64,000 nt of DNA. Origin: an uncultured Clostridia bacterium. GTDB taxonomy: Bacteria > Bacillota > Clostridia > Oscillospirales > Acutalibacteraceae. Of this stretch, positions 48,500 to 55,236 are shown piece after piece. Location of the stretch: contig CAMJMQ010000004.1 in NCBI GenBank assembly GCA_946407065.1, positions 1-64,000 on the forward strand. The letters run 5' to 3'. How positions within the stretch are numbered: position 1 is the first letter of the stretch; the number at the start of each line of letters is the position of its first letter. Under the pieces are notes generated by a model. That model was given only the letters and a program-made list of their open reading frames with translations. It did no database searches and was not told where the DNA came from. The position numbers and the translations under genes are program-made.

Positions 48500-49219
48500 A
48501 TGCATGTTTACCGAATCGCAGAAATGAATATCGCCGTCAAGGCGCAATACGAAGAGACCTATCGCTATATGGCGGAGTTTTTGACCGACAGCGAAAGCTA
48601 TGAGCTGTTGATCGAGCCGACCGACGAGATGATCCGTTATGAGGCTGAGCTGGGCGAAGAGATCCACGGCGACCCCGGCAGTCCGTATATTTGTGAATCG
48701 GTCGCGATCCTGCGCGTGATCTGTGACTACATCATTGACAAGGAAGGTTTTTTCCTGCACTGTTCATGCCTGAAATACAAGGAGGATGCGATCATCTTCA
48801 CCGCGCCCTCGGGTACGGGAAAAAGCACCCATGCCTCATTATGGCGCCGACATTTCGGCGATGAGGTCACGATGATCAACGACGATAAGCCGCTGGTGCG
48901 TGAAAAGGACGGCAGGTTCATCATCTACGGCACGCCGTGGAACGGCAAGCACGGCATCGGCACCAACACCTCCGCTCCCGTTAAAGCGGTCGTGTTCCTC
49001 TCGCAGGCGCCGGAGAATACCGCAAAGCCGATCAATCCGGTCGAGGCGATCACGCTGCTGTTGCAGCAAACCGTTCTCCCCTCCGATAAGGCGCAGCTCT
49101 CCAAGCTCCTCGATATGCTCGGCAGGATGGTCGAGACCATCCCGATGCTCCGGCTCGGATGCACCATCAGCGATGAAGCGGTGACGACGATATACAGAGA
49201 GATTTATGGACAAGAATAA
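48500..49219 (+). CDS. HPr-kinase/PEPCK-like P-loop protein
   Basis: The 239-aa protein has an unrecognised N-terminal part followed by a P-loop fold of the HPr kinase/PEP carboxykinase superfamily. It shows FFLHCSCLKYKEDAIIFTAPSGTGKSTHASLWRRHFGDEVTMINDDKPLVREKDGRFIIYGTPWNGKHG, with Walker A at about residue 105 and the acidic NDDKP. Related proteins occur beside radical SAM/PqqD peptide-modification loci (ScmC-like); no such partner is visible. The substrate is unknown. It begins 12 bp after the SdpI-like stop (AAGGAGTACGACC) and so may belong to that operon. Its 3' end overlaps the RAYT start by 14 bases. Confidence 0.82.
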   Translation: MHVYRIAEMNIAVKAQYEETYRYMAEFLTDSESYELLIEPTDEMIRYEAELGEEIHGDPGSPYICESVAILRVICDYIIDKEGFFLHCSCLKYKEDAIIFTAPSGTGKSTHASLWRRHFGDEVTMINDDKPLVREKDGRFIIYGTPWNGKHGIGTNTSAPVKAVVFLSQAPENTAKPINPVEAITLLLQQTVLPSDKAQLSKLLDMLGRMVETIPMLRLGCTISDEAVTTIYREIYGQE

Positions 49220-49700
49220 CCCCCGTCCTCAACGAAAACAGATCCGCATGCCGGAATATGATTACGACTCAAACGGCGCATATTTTATCACCGTATGTAC
49301 AAAGGAAAGGAAACCGATATTATCAAGGGTTTCCGTAGGGACGACCATCGGTCGTCCGCCCGATGTCATTTTGACAAAATACGGACGCATCGTTGAAGAA
49401 GCCATTCAACATATCAATACTATATACCCCTCGGTACATGTGGACAACTACGTCATCATGCCGAATCATATCCATCTTTTACTCTTTCTCTACTGCGACG
49501 ACGGACGAGCAATGCTCGCCCCTACGGTATCGCGCGTAATCCAACAACTAAAGGGTGCTGTAACCAAACGCATCGGTCTCCCTGTTTGGCAAGCACGCTT
49601 TTATGATCATGTGATCCGAACGGAACGTGATTACCGCGATATATATACCTACATCAACAACAACCCTGCGCACTGGGCACAGGACAAATACTTCCAATAA
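49206..49700 (+). CDS. REP-associated tyrosine transposase (RAYT, Y1/HUH family)
   Basis: RAYTs are single-domain HUH nucleases related to IS200/IS605 TnpA that bind and cleave REP hairpins at a GTAG-type guide. The 164-aa protein opens with QIRMPEYDYDSNGAYFITVCTKERK, has the HUH motif MPNHIHLLLF near residue 85, and a tyrosine-bearing helix RDYRDIYTYINNNPAHW at the end. All key residues are present. Two in-frame segments, VSVGTTIGRPPD and DGRAMLAPTVS, are encoded by REP-like palindromes (49335-49357, 49503-49525). No flanking IS ends are obvious, as is normal for RAYTs. Its start lies inside the previous gene. Confidence 0.9.
   Translation: MDKNNPRPQRKQIRMPEYDYDSNGAYFITVCTKERKPILSRVSVGTTIGRPPDVILTKYGRIVEEAIQHINTIYPSVHVDNYVIMPNHIHLLLFLYCDDGRAMLAPTVSRVIQQLKGAVTKRIGLPVWQARFYDHVIRTERDYRDIYTYINNNPAHWAQDKYFQ
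49335..49357 (+). repeat. REP-like palindrome inside the RAYT frame (5')
   Basis: GTAGGGACGACCATCGGTCGTCC. It has the GTAG foot and a GGACGACC-type stem like the copy at 1779-1801. Confidence 0.85.
49503..49525 (-). repeat. REP-like palindrome inside the RAYT frame (3')
   Basis: GGACGAGCAATGCTCGCCCCTAC, the reverse-complement orientation, matching the dispersed copies at 39064-39087 and 41612-41635 apart from single-base changes. Confidence 0.85.
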
Positions 49701-49702
49701 CA

Positions 49703-49733
49703 AACCACCTGCTCAATCGAACAGGTGGTTTTA
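49703..49733. terminator. Terminator between RAYT and degV-like genes
   Basis: AACCACCTG-CTCAATCGAA-CAGGTGGTTTTAT: a 9-bp stem plus T-run, between convergent genes. Confidence 0.8.
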
Positions 49734-49774
49734 TATTTCTATATTCGAATTATTCTGCCGTTATCAAAGCACGA

Positions 49775-50635
49775 TCACTTTGTCATGAACAGCACGCCGA
49801 GGGTATGCGGACCGCAATGGCTGGAGATCGTACATGACGCGCGGGTGATGAGAACTTCTTTAAAGATATTCTTCGCCTTGACCGCTTCCACGACTGCGTT
49901 GACCAACTCCGGATCCATACCCGCATGGGTGACGAACACACGGTCGGGGTCGATATTGTCGTACTTGCCGAGGGTGTCCTCCATGTACTGAATCAGCACC
50001 TTGTCAAACTTACCGCGGTACTTTTTGCCCACGCCCATCGAACCGCCGTCATCGTTGTGGACCTCGATCGAGGGCTTGAGGCTCAAGAGATTCGCGCCGA
50101 GCATAGCGACGGCGGAGCATCTGCCGCCCGCATGCAAAAAGTCGAGGCGGTCGAGCACAAAGGACGCGTGCGCCTTGGGTACCATTGCGGTGACCTTCTC
50201 GGCGATCTCCTGTGCGGATAAGCCCTGATCGCGCAGCTCACACGCCTTGATGACCAAGAGTCCGGAGCCGGTGGAAAGGTTCTGTGTATCGACCGAAAAG
50301 ACCCTGCTGGGGAATTCCTCGGACGCGAGCACACTGCTCTGATGGGTCACGCTCAGCTTGGAGCCGAGGCTGAAATGCACCACATCGCAGCCCTGATCGA
50401 TGAACTGTTTGAAAAAGTCGGTATACTCGCCGACGCTGCCCGCGGTGGTATGCGGCAGTTCCTTGGTTTTGTAGAAGATTTGATACAGCTCCTCGGGGGT
50501 GATATTCACCCAGTCCTCATAGCTTTTACCGCCGATGACGATATGCAGTGGGATGGTGGTCACGCCGTAGCGCTGCTCCAGCTCCTGATTCAGGTCGCAG
50601 GTGATGTCCGATGTGATGATAACCTTGTTGCTCAT
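49775..50635 (-). CDS. DegV family fatty-acid-binding protein
   Basis: DegV (FakB-like) proteins bind a fatty acid and present it to a kinase. The 286-aa protein has SNKVIITSDITCDLNQELEQRYGVTTIPLHIVIGGKSYEDWVNI, PHTTAGSVGEYTDFFKQF, VVHFSLGSKLSVTHQSSVL and VFSVDTQNLSTGSGLLVIKA (lipid pocket). It ends SHCGPHTLGVLFMTK, typical of the family C-terminus with the His-Cys-Gly signature. No fakA kinase is nearby. Transcribed alone. Confidence 0.92.
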   Translation of the reverse strand: MSNKVIITSDITCDLNQELEQRYGVTTIPLHIVIGGKSYEDWVNITPEELYQIFYKTKELPHTTAGSVGEYTDFFKQFIDQGCDVVHFSLGSKLSVTHQSSVLASEEFPSRVFSVDTQNLSTGSGLLVIKACELRDQGLSAQEIAEKVTAMVPKAHASFVLDRLDFLHAGGRCSAVAMLGANLLSLKPSIEVHNDDGGSMGVGKKYRGKFDKVLIQYMEDTLGKYDNIDPDRVFVTHAGMDPELVNAVVEAVKAKNIFKEVLITRASCTISSHCGPHTLGVLFMTK

Positions 50636-50819
50636 GTTCAGCCCCCTGTGCGGTATTTTGTCAAAATCCGCAAATAATCATTGTAACGCCATTCATTCAA
50701 TGGTATACTGGTATTATCGACAGGATATTATTTGATAATACATCCCGTTGATCAAATCAATGCAATAACTATGTCATTATATATCATTCATGTCAAAAAA
50801 TCAAGTGCGAGGAATTACC

Positions 50820-52703
50820 ATGATCAAACGATTCTGCTATAACCCCATGATTACCACAGGCGCCGTTGTCAAAGACCTCCCCTACGCTGACGGAGCACCC
50901 GCGCCGTTCACCGTGACCGACAACGGCTTCACACTGAAAATGGACGCGAACACCCGCGTCTACGGTCTCGGCGAGACCATGCGCGGCATCAACAAGCGCG
51001 GCTGGATCTATGAGAGTTGGTGCACCGACGAGCCGTTCCACACCGAGGACAAGCGCTCTGTCTACGGCGCGCATAACTTTATCCTCATTGACGGTAAGGA
51101 GCGATTCGGCGCGTTCTTTGACCTGCCCGGCAGGATCACCTTTGACATCGGCTACACTGACATCGATAGTATCACCATCACACCCGAACAGTTTGCGCTG
51201 GATCTATATATCATCACGGGCGACAGCCTCAAAGCGATCGTCAGCGAGTTCCGTTCCCTGATCGGCAAGAGCTATCTGCCGCCGAAATGGGCGTTCGGCT
51301 ACGGTCAGAGCCGCTGGGGCTATGTGACCGAGGATGACATCCGCCGCTGTGCCGACCAATATAAGGACGCGCACATCCCGCTGGATATGCTGTACCTCGA
51401 TATCGACTACATGGATAACTTCAAGGATTTCACCGTCCATCCCGAGCGGTTCCCCGATCTCAAAGCGTTTGCCGCCGAGATGAAAGAGCGCGGTATCCGA
51501 CTGATCCCCATCATCGACGCCGCCGTCAAGAAAGAAGACGGCTACCGCGTCTATGACGAGGGGCATGAGATGGGATATTTCTGTAAGGACAAGAACGGAA
51601 ATGACTACATTGTCGGCGTATGGCCGGGCAAAAGCGTCCTGCCCGACTTTCTGAATCCCGAAGCGGCACGCTGGTTCGGACAGCAATACAAAGCCCTCAC
51701 CGATCTGGGCATCGAGGGCTTTTGGAACGATATGAATGAGCCCGCGCTTTTCTACAGTGAAAAGGGTCTCAAGAGCGCGATCGAAGAGGTCAAAAAGATC
51801 AATCTCGAAAAGGTCGGCGCATTAGACTTCTTCGGCACACGCGACGTACTCGCAAAGCTCCAAAATTCTGACGACGATTACAAGAGCTTTTACCACAACA
51901 CCCCCGAGGGCAGATTTGCCCACTATGACGTCCACAATCTCTACGGCTATCAAATGACGAAGAGCGCCTATGACGCACTGTGCGAATTGCGCGATGAGCC
52001 GAGCTTGCTGTTCTCACGCGCATCGTATATCGGCGCGCATCGCTACGGCGGCATCTGGACAGGCGATAATCACAGCTGGTGGAGCCATATCCTGCAAAGC
52101 TTACAACAGATGCCGGGACTGAACATGTGCGGCTTTTTGTTCAGCGGCAGTGACATCGGCGGCTTCAACGGCAACTGCACCCGCGATCTGCTGATCCGTT
52201 GGATGAGCTTCGCGCTGTTCACACCGCTCATGCGCAATCATGCCGCCTTCGGCACGCGCAGTCAGGAGGCGTTTGCCTTCGGCGATACCGAGGTGTTCCG
52301 CCACATCATCACGCTCAGATACCGCCTGCTCCCCTATCTGTATGATGAATTCGTCAAGGCGGTCGAGAACGATACTATGTACTTTAGACCTCTCGCGTTC
52401 GATTATGAGGACGACGAGATCGCCGCGACGGTCGAGGATCAGCTGATGGTCGGCGACAGGATGATGATCGCGCCGATCTACCGCCAGAACGCCGTCGCGC
52501 GCCATATCTACCTGCCCGAACAAATGACGCAGGTACGCATGCACGAGGGTGAAATTTCCACAGAAGAATTAAACAAAGGTTGGCATTATGTGAATATTCC
52601 CCTCGGCGACGTCGTCTACTTCACCACCGCCCCCATCAGTCTCGGGGAGCCGGTGATGAATACAGCGGAGCTCAACATGGAAGATGTGGAGTACATCGGA
52701 TAA
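50820..52703 (+). CDS. Glycoside hydrolase family 31 alpha-glucosidase
   Basis: GH31 enzymes remove terminal alpha-glucose (or alpha-xylose) residues. The 627-aa protein has the N-terminal GETMRGINKRGWIYESWCTDEPFH, FGYGQSRWGYVTEDDIRRCADQY, DMLYLDIDYMDNFKDFTVHPERFPD, the nucleophile motif GFWNDMNEPALF and the acid/base GGIWTGDNHSWWSHI. No signal peptide is present, so it acts in the cytosol on imported oligosaccharides. I start at the ATG at 50820 with GAGGA upstream, not at 50790. It is monocistronic and followed by MITE copy 2. Confidence 0.95.
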   Translation: MIKRFCYNPMITTGAVVKDLPYADGAPAPFTVTDNGFTLKMDANTRVYGLGETMRGINKRGWIYESWCTDEPFHTEDKRSVYGAHNFILIDGKERFGAFFDLPGRITFDIGYTDIDSITITPEQFALDLYIITGDSLKAIVSEFRSLIGKSYLPPKWAFGYGQSRWGYVTEDDIRRCADQYKDAHIPLDMLYLDIDYMDNFKDFTVHPERFPDLKAFAAEMKERGIRLIPIIDAAVKKEDGYRVYDEGHEMGYFCKDKNGNDYIVGVWPGKSVLPDFLNPEAARWFGQQYKALTDLGIEGFWNDMNEPALFYSEKGLKSAIEEVKKINLEKVGALDFFGTRDVLAKLQNSDDDYKSFYHNTPEGRFAHYDVHNLYGYQMTKSAYDALCELRDEPSLLFSRASYIGAHRYGGIWTGDNHSWWSHILQSLQQMPGLNMCGFLFSGSDIGGFNGNCTRDLLIRWMSFALFTPLMRNHAAFGTRSQEAFAFGDTEVFRHIITLRYRLLPYLYDEFVKAVENDTMYFRPLAFDYEDDEIAATVEDQLMVGDRMMIAPIYRQNAVARHIYLPEQMTQVRMHEGEISTEELNKGWHYVNIPLGDVVYFTTAPISLGEPVMNTAELNMEDVEYIG

Positions 52704-52717
52704 ATCAACATAATAAG

Positions 52718-52928
52718 CCCCCTCTGACGAGGGGGCAAGCGAGTAATCGTTTGGATAGAGAATAACGATCAGTACGCGGGGGAGAGATAACGAAGCGCTA
52801 TAGTAGTAATAAAACACCTGACTCAATATTGTGAACAATGATATCAATACGCCCTATTGAGTCAATCGACACTTCGTTACTGTAAAGCTGCGTTATCTCT
52901 CCCCCAACCCCCTCGTCAGAGGGGGCGG
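52718..52928. repeat. MITE copy 2 with nested palindromic ends
   Basis: Outer palindromes CCCCCTCTGACGAGGGGG (about 52720-52738) and CCCCCTCGTCAGAGGGGG (about 52908-52926) are inverted to each other. They flank a 128-bp core (52778-52905) with TIRs GGGGGAGAGATAACG/CGTTATCTCTCCCCC. The core shares ACTCAATA and TATTGAGTCAATC with copy 1. No coding capacity. A CCCC/GGGG hairpin with GACACATGTGTT tip lies at 52966-52996. Confidence 0.8.
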
Positions 52929-53022
52929 TAATTACCACTCTGCTAATCGTAAACAGCTATAATCAACCCCCACGACACATGTGTTTGTCGCAGGGGCATG
53001 ATTAACGTTTATTATAAAAGAA

Positions 53023-53595
53023 TCACAGGATGATCTCTCCGTCGGTGGTGCCCATCAGTCCTGCGGCATTCGCCTCATCGGTATCGAGGTGAACAGCGGG
53101 CGCGTACTTGGGAGATACACGGACGATGACGTCGTCAAAGATGACCTTTCTGCCGTTGTCGCCGACCGCGACCTTGACGATCTGCTTATCCTCTACGCCG
53201 TACTCCACAGCGGTCTCGGGAGTCAGATGGATGTGACGCTGCGCGACGATCACGCCGTGATCGATCTCGACCTCACCCTCGGGGCCGCGCAGGATGCAGC
53301 CGGGAGTGCCCGCTAAATCGCCGGACTCACGGATCACACCGGGTACGCCGAGCTTACGGGTCTCGGTCATGGAGATCTCTACCTGATCCTCGGGACGGAA
53401 GGGTCCGAGGATGGACATGGTGATCTCACCGCGGGGACCGACTACGGTCACCTTCTCGGTGCAGGCGAACTGACCGGGCTGGGAAAGATCCTTTTTGTTG
53501 GTCAGGGTCTTGCCCTCACCGTACAGGGTCGCAAATGTCTCTGCGGTGACATGGAGATGGTGAGCGGAGGTCTCTACCATAATTGTACTTTTCAT
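53023..53595 (-). CDS. pduL: PduL-type phosphate propanoyltransferase
   Basis: PduL-type enzymes interconvert acyl-CoA and acyl-phosphate (acetyl or propionyl), giving ATP through an acyl kinase. The 190-aa protein has the metal histidines in VETSAHHLHVTAETF and VIVAQRHIHLTPETA, and GPFRPEDQVEISMTETRKLGVPGVIRESGDLAGTPGC. There is no N-terminal encapsulation peptide, so it is probably a free cytosolic enzyme rather than a microcompartment one. The ATG at 53595 (GGTGG upstream) is chosen over 53628. It is divergent from the glycosylase gene. Confidence 0.93.
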   Translation of the reverse strand: MKSTIMVETSAHHLHVTAETFATLYGEGKTLTNKKDLSQPGQFACTEKVTVVGPRGEITMSILGPFRPEDQVEISMTETRKLGVPGVIRESGDLAGTPGCILRGPEGEVEIDHGVIVAQRHIHLTPETAVEYGVEDKQIVKVAVGDNGRKVIFDDVIVRVSPKYAPAVHLDTDEANAAGLMGTTDGEIIL

Positions 53596-53708
53596 GATTA
53601 TTACCACCAATCTGATTATTCTATACATGGGTCAAGCCCACGGTTATATACATTGTACATCATAAAGACACATATTTCAACATCTTATCGGAAATTAGGT
53701 GAAGGATT

Positions 53709-54284
53709 TTGAGCACTTGGCAGGAAATTGAAGAAAAATGTATGAATTGCACACGCTGTCGGCTGTGCGAGAAAAGAAAAAACGTCGTATTCGGCGTCGG
53801 AAATAAGGACGCACGCGTCCTGTTCATCGGCGAGGGTCCGGGCGAGCAGGAGGATCTGCAGGGCGAGCCGTTTGTCGGCAGAGCGGGTCAGCTGCTCGAT
53901 AAAATGCTCTATGCCGTCGATCTCGACCGTCACAAGAACGTCTACATCACCAACATCGTCAAATGCCGCCCGCCCATGAACCGCGATCCGCAGGAGGATG
54001 AGCAGGACAGCTGCATCGGTTATCTCAGGGAGCAGACGCGCCTGATCCGCCCGAAGATCATCGTCACACTGGGCAGAATCGCGGGCATGAAGCTGATCAA
54101 GCCCGATCTCAGGATCACCCGCGAGCACGGCACCCTCATCGAGCGCAAGGGGATCTGGATGATGCCGATGCTCCACCCCGCGGCACTGCTGAGGAATCCC
54201 AGCCAGACGGAGGGCGCGTTCCATGATTTTTTAATTCTTAGAGAGAAAATAAAAGAGGTTTGCCCGGATGTGTATGATAGGTAG
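53709..54284 (+). CDS. Family 4 uracil-DNA glycosylase
   Basis: This enzyme removes uracil from DNA. The 191-aa protein has the 4Fe-4S cysteines beginning CMNCTRCRLC, motif A FIGEGPGEQEDLQGEPFVGRAGQLLDKML, NIVKCRPPMNRDPQEDE containing a further Cys, and the C-terminal MLHPAALLRNPSQ. The start is a TTG at 53709, eight bases after GAAGGA. Monocistronic; REP-like hairpins follow at 54294-54318. Confidence 0.93.
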   Translation: MSTWQEIEEKCMNCTRCRLCEKRKNVVFGVGNKDARVLFIGEGPGEQEDLQGEPFVGRAGQLLDKMLYAVDLDRHKNVYITNIVKCRPPMNRDPQEDEQDSCIGYLREQTRLIRPKIIVTLGRIAGMKLIKPDLRITREHGTLIERKGIWMMPMLHPAALLRNPSQTEGAFHDFLILREKIKEVCPDVYDR

Positions 54285-54293
54285 ACGCTTATT

Positions 54294-54520
54294 GTAGGGG
54301 AGCGGCTTGCTGCTCCCGAAAACATTTCCGTCTATTCCTATTCCACCGCGAAGCAAATGTAACTTCTCCTTGACTTGTGTATTCTATTATCAAACTATCT
54401 ACCGCGGGAGGAGCAAGCCCCTCCCCTACAGCAAACGTTACGGTGTCAACTATCAATGGGTGCGGGCAATACCCACCATTAATTCCTAACTTCTCACTCC
54501 TAACTCCTAACTCCTAACTA
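54294..54520. repeat. Two REP-like hairpins, a hairpin and a heptad locus
   Basis: 54294-54318 (GTAGGGGAGCGGCTTGCTGCTCCC, plus) and 54405-54429 (GGGAGGAGCAAGCCCCTCCCCTAC, minus) face each other. A GGTGCGGGCAATACCCACC hairpin is followed by CTAACTC heptads (54486-54520). The 265-bp gap holds no gene. Confidence 0.75.
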
Positions 54521-54524
54521 AAAA

Positions 54525-54547
54525 AGCTGACCCAAAAGGTCAGCTTT
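54525..54547 (-). terminator. Terminator after the 94-aa hypothetical gene
   Basis: AAGCTGACC-TTTTG-GGTCAGCTTTTTT on the minus strand, a few bases past the stop at 54551. Confidence 0.85.
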
Positions 54548-54550
54548 TAC

Positions 54551-54835
54551 TTATGACTTTAATGCTCGGTTGAGCCAGACGTCGGCGATGTCGAGGGCGA
54601 CATACAGACCGCTCTTCTCGCTGGATTTGACGAGCTGTTTGCGGGGGCTTAAGTCGGGATCGGTGCAAAGCAGCTGGATCGCCACCTTATCCGCGATCTC
54701 GGTATCCCCTACTGTTTTCTTGCTTTTTATCTGCATTCTGATCACAAAACGGTCAGCCATACTGCCAAAGTACAGCTCATCCCCGCAACGAACCAGAGGC
54801 TTGCCCTTATAGGTCGAAAATTCCTTTTCAGCCAT
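54551..54835 (-). CDS. Conserved hypothetical protein downstream of ireB
   Basis: The 94-aa protein (AEKEFSTYKGKPLVRCGDELYFGSMADRFVIRMQIKSKK...) has no membrane segment and no motif I can name. The opening STYKGKPLVRxGDxLYYG pattern is one I associate with a small protein family of Clostridia, which makes expression likely. Start at the ATG at 54835, ten bases after GAAGGG, rather than a TTG nine bases earlier. It follows ireB by 27 bp and ends at a strong terminator, so the pair is an operon. Confidence 0.78.
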   Translation of the reverse strand: MAEKEFSTYKGKPLVRCGDELYFGSMADRFVIRMQIKSKKTVGDTEIADKVAIQLLCTDPDLSPRKQLVKSSEKSGLYVALDIADVWLNRALKS

Positions 54836-54862
54836 TGGAATCAATCCCTTCGTTTCAATATT

Positions 54863-55108
54863 TTAGATGTTCAGATAAGATTTCACCATGACCTCGAGCA
54901 GGTCGTCGCGATCGATCTTACTGATGATGTTACGAGCGTTGCCGTATGTTGTGATATAGGTGGGATCCTCGCTGAGGATATAACCGACGATCTGATTGAT
55001 GGGGTTGTAGCCCTTCTTCTTCAGCGCGTTGTATACGGTGATCAGCGCCTCTTTCATCTCATCGTCACGGTTGCCGCCCAGGGAGAATACCATAGTCTTA
55101 TCTAACAT
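54863..55108 (-). CDS. ireB: IreB family regulatory phosphoprotein
   Basis: IreB (UPF0297) is a small substrate of PASTA-type Ser/Thr kinases and affects cell-envelope stress and antibiotic tolerance. The 81-aa protein carries the N-terminal phosphorylation segment DKTMVFSLGGNRDDEMKEAL and the GYNPINQIVGYILSEDPTYITTYGNARNIISKIDRDDLLEVMVKSYL core. Full length. It usually precedes ruvX and a DUF1292 gene; here a 94-aa hypothetical takes that place. Confidence 0.96.
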   Translation of the reverse strand: MLDKTMVFSLGGNRDDEMKEALITVYNALKKKGYNPINQIVGYILSEDPTYITTYGNARNIISKIDRDDLLEVMVKSYLNI

Positions 55109-55197
55109 ACAAACACCTCCGTAGATACTTATTCTAGGTTATTATACACCATAATCCAAAATAATGCAAGCCCCTATATTGACATGGTAAAAACAGA

Positions 55198-55223
55198 GCG
55201 TACAGCTTATCTCTGCTGTACGC
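55198..55223 (-). terminator. Terminator after the Ig-like surface protein gene
   Basis: GCGTACAGC-AGAGATAA-GCTGTACGC on the minus strand, followed by TCTGTTTTTACC. Confidence 0.75.
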
Positions 55224-55236
55224 CCTTGTTATCATA

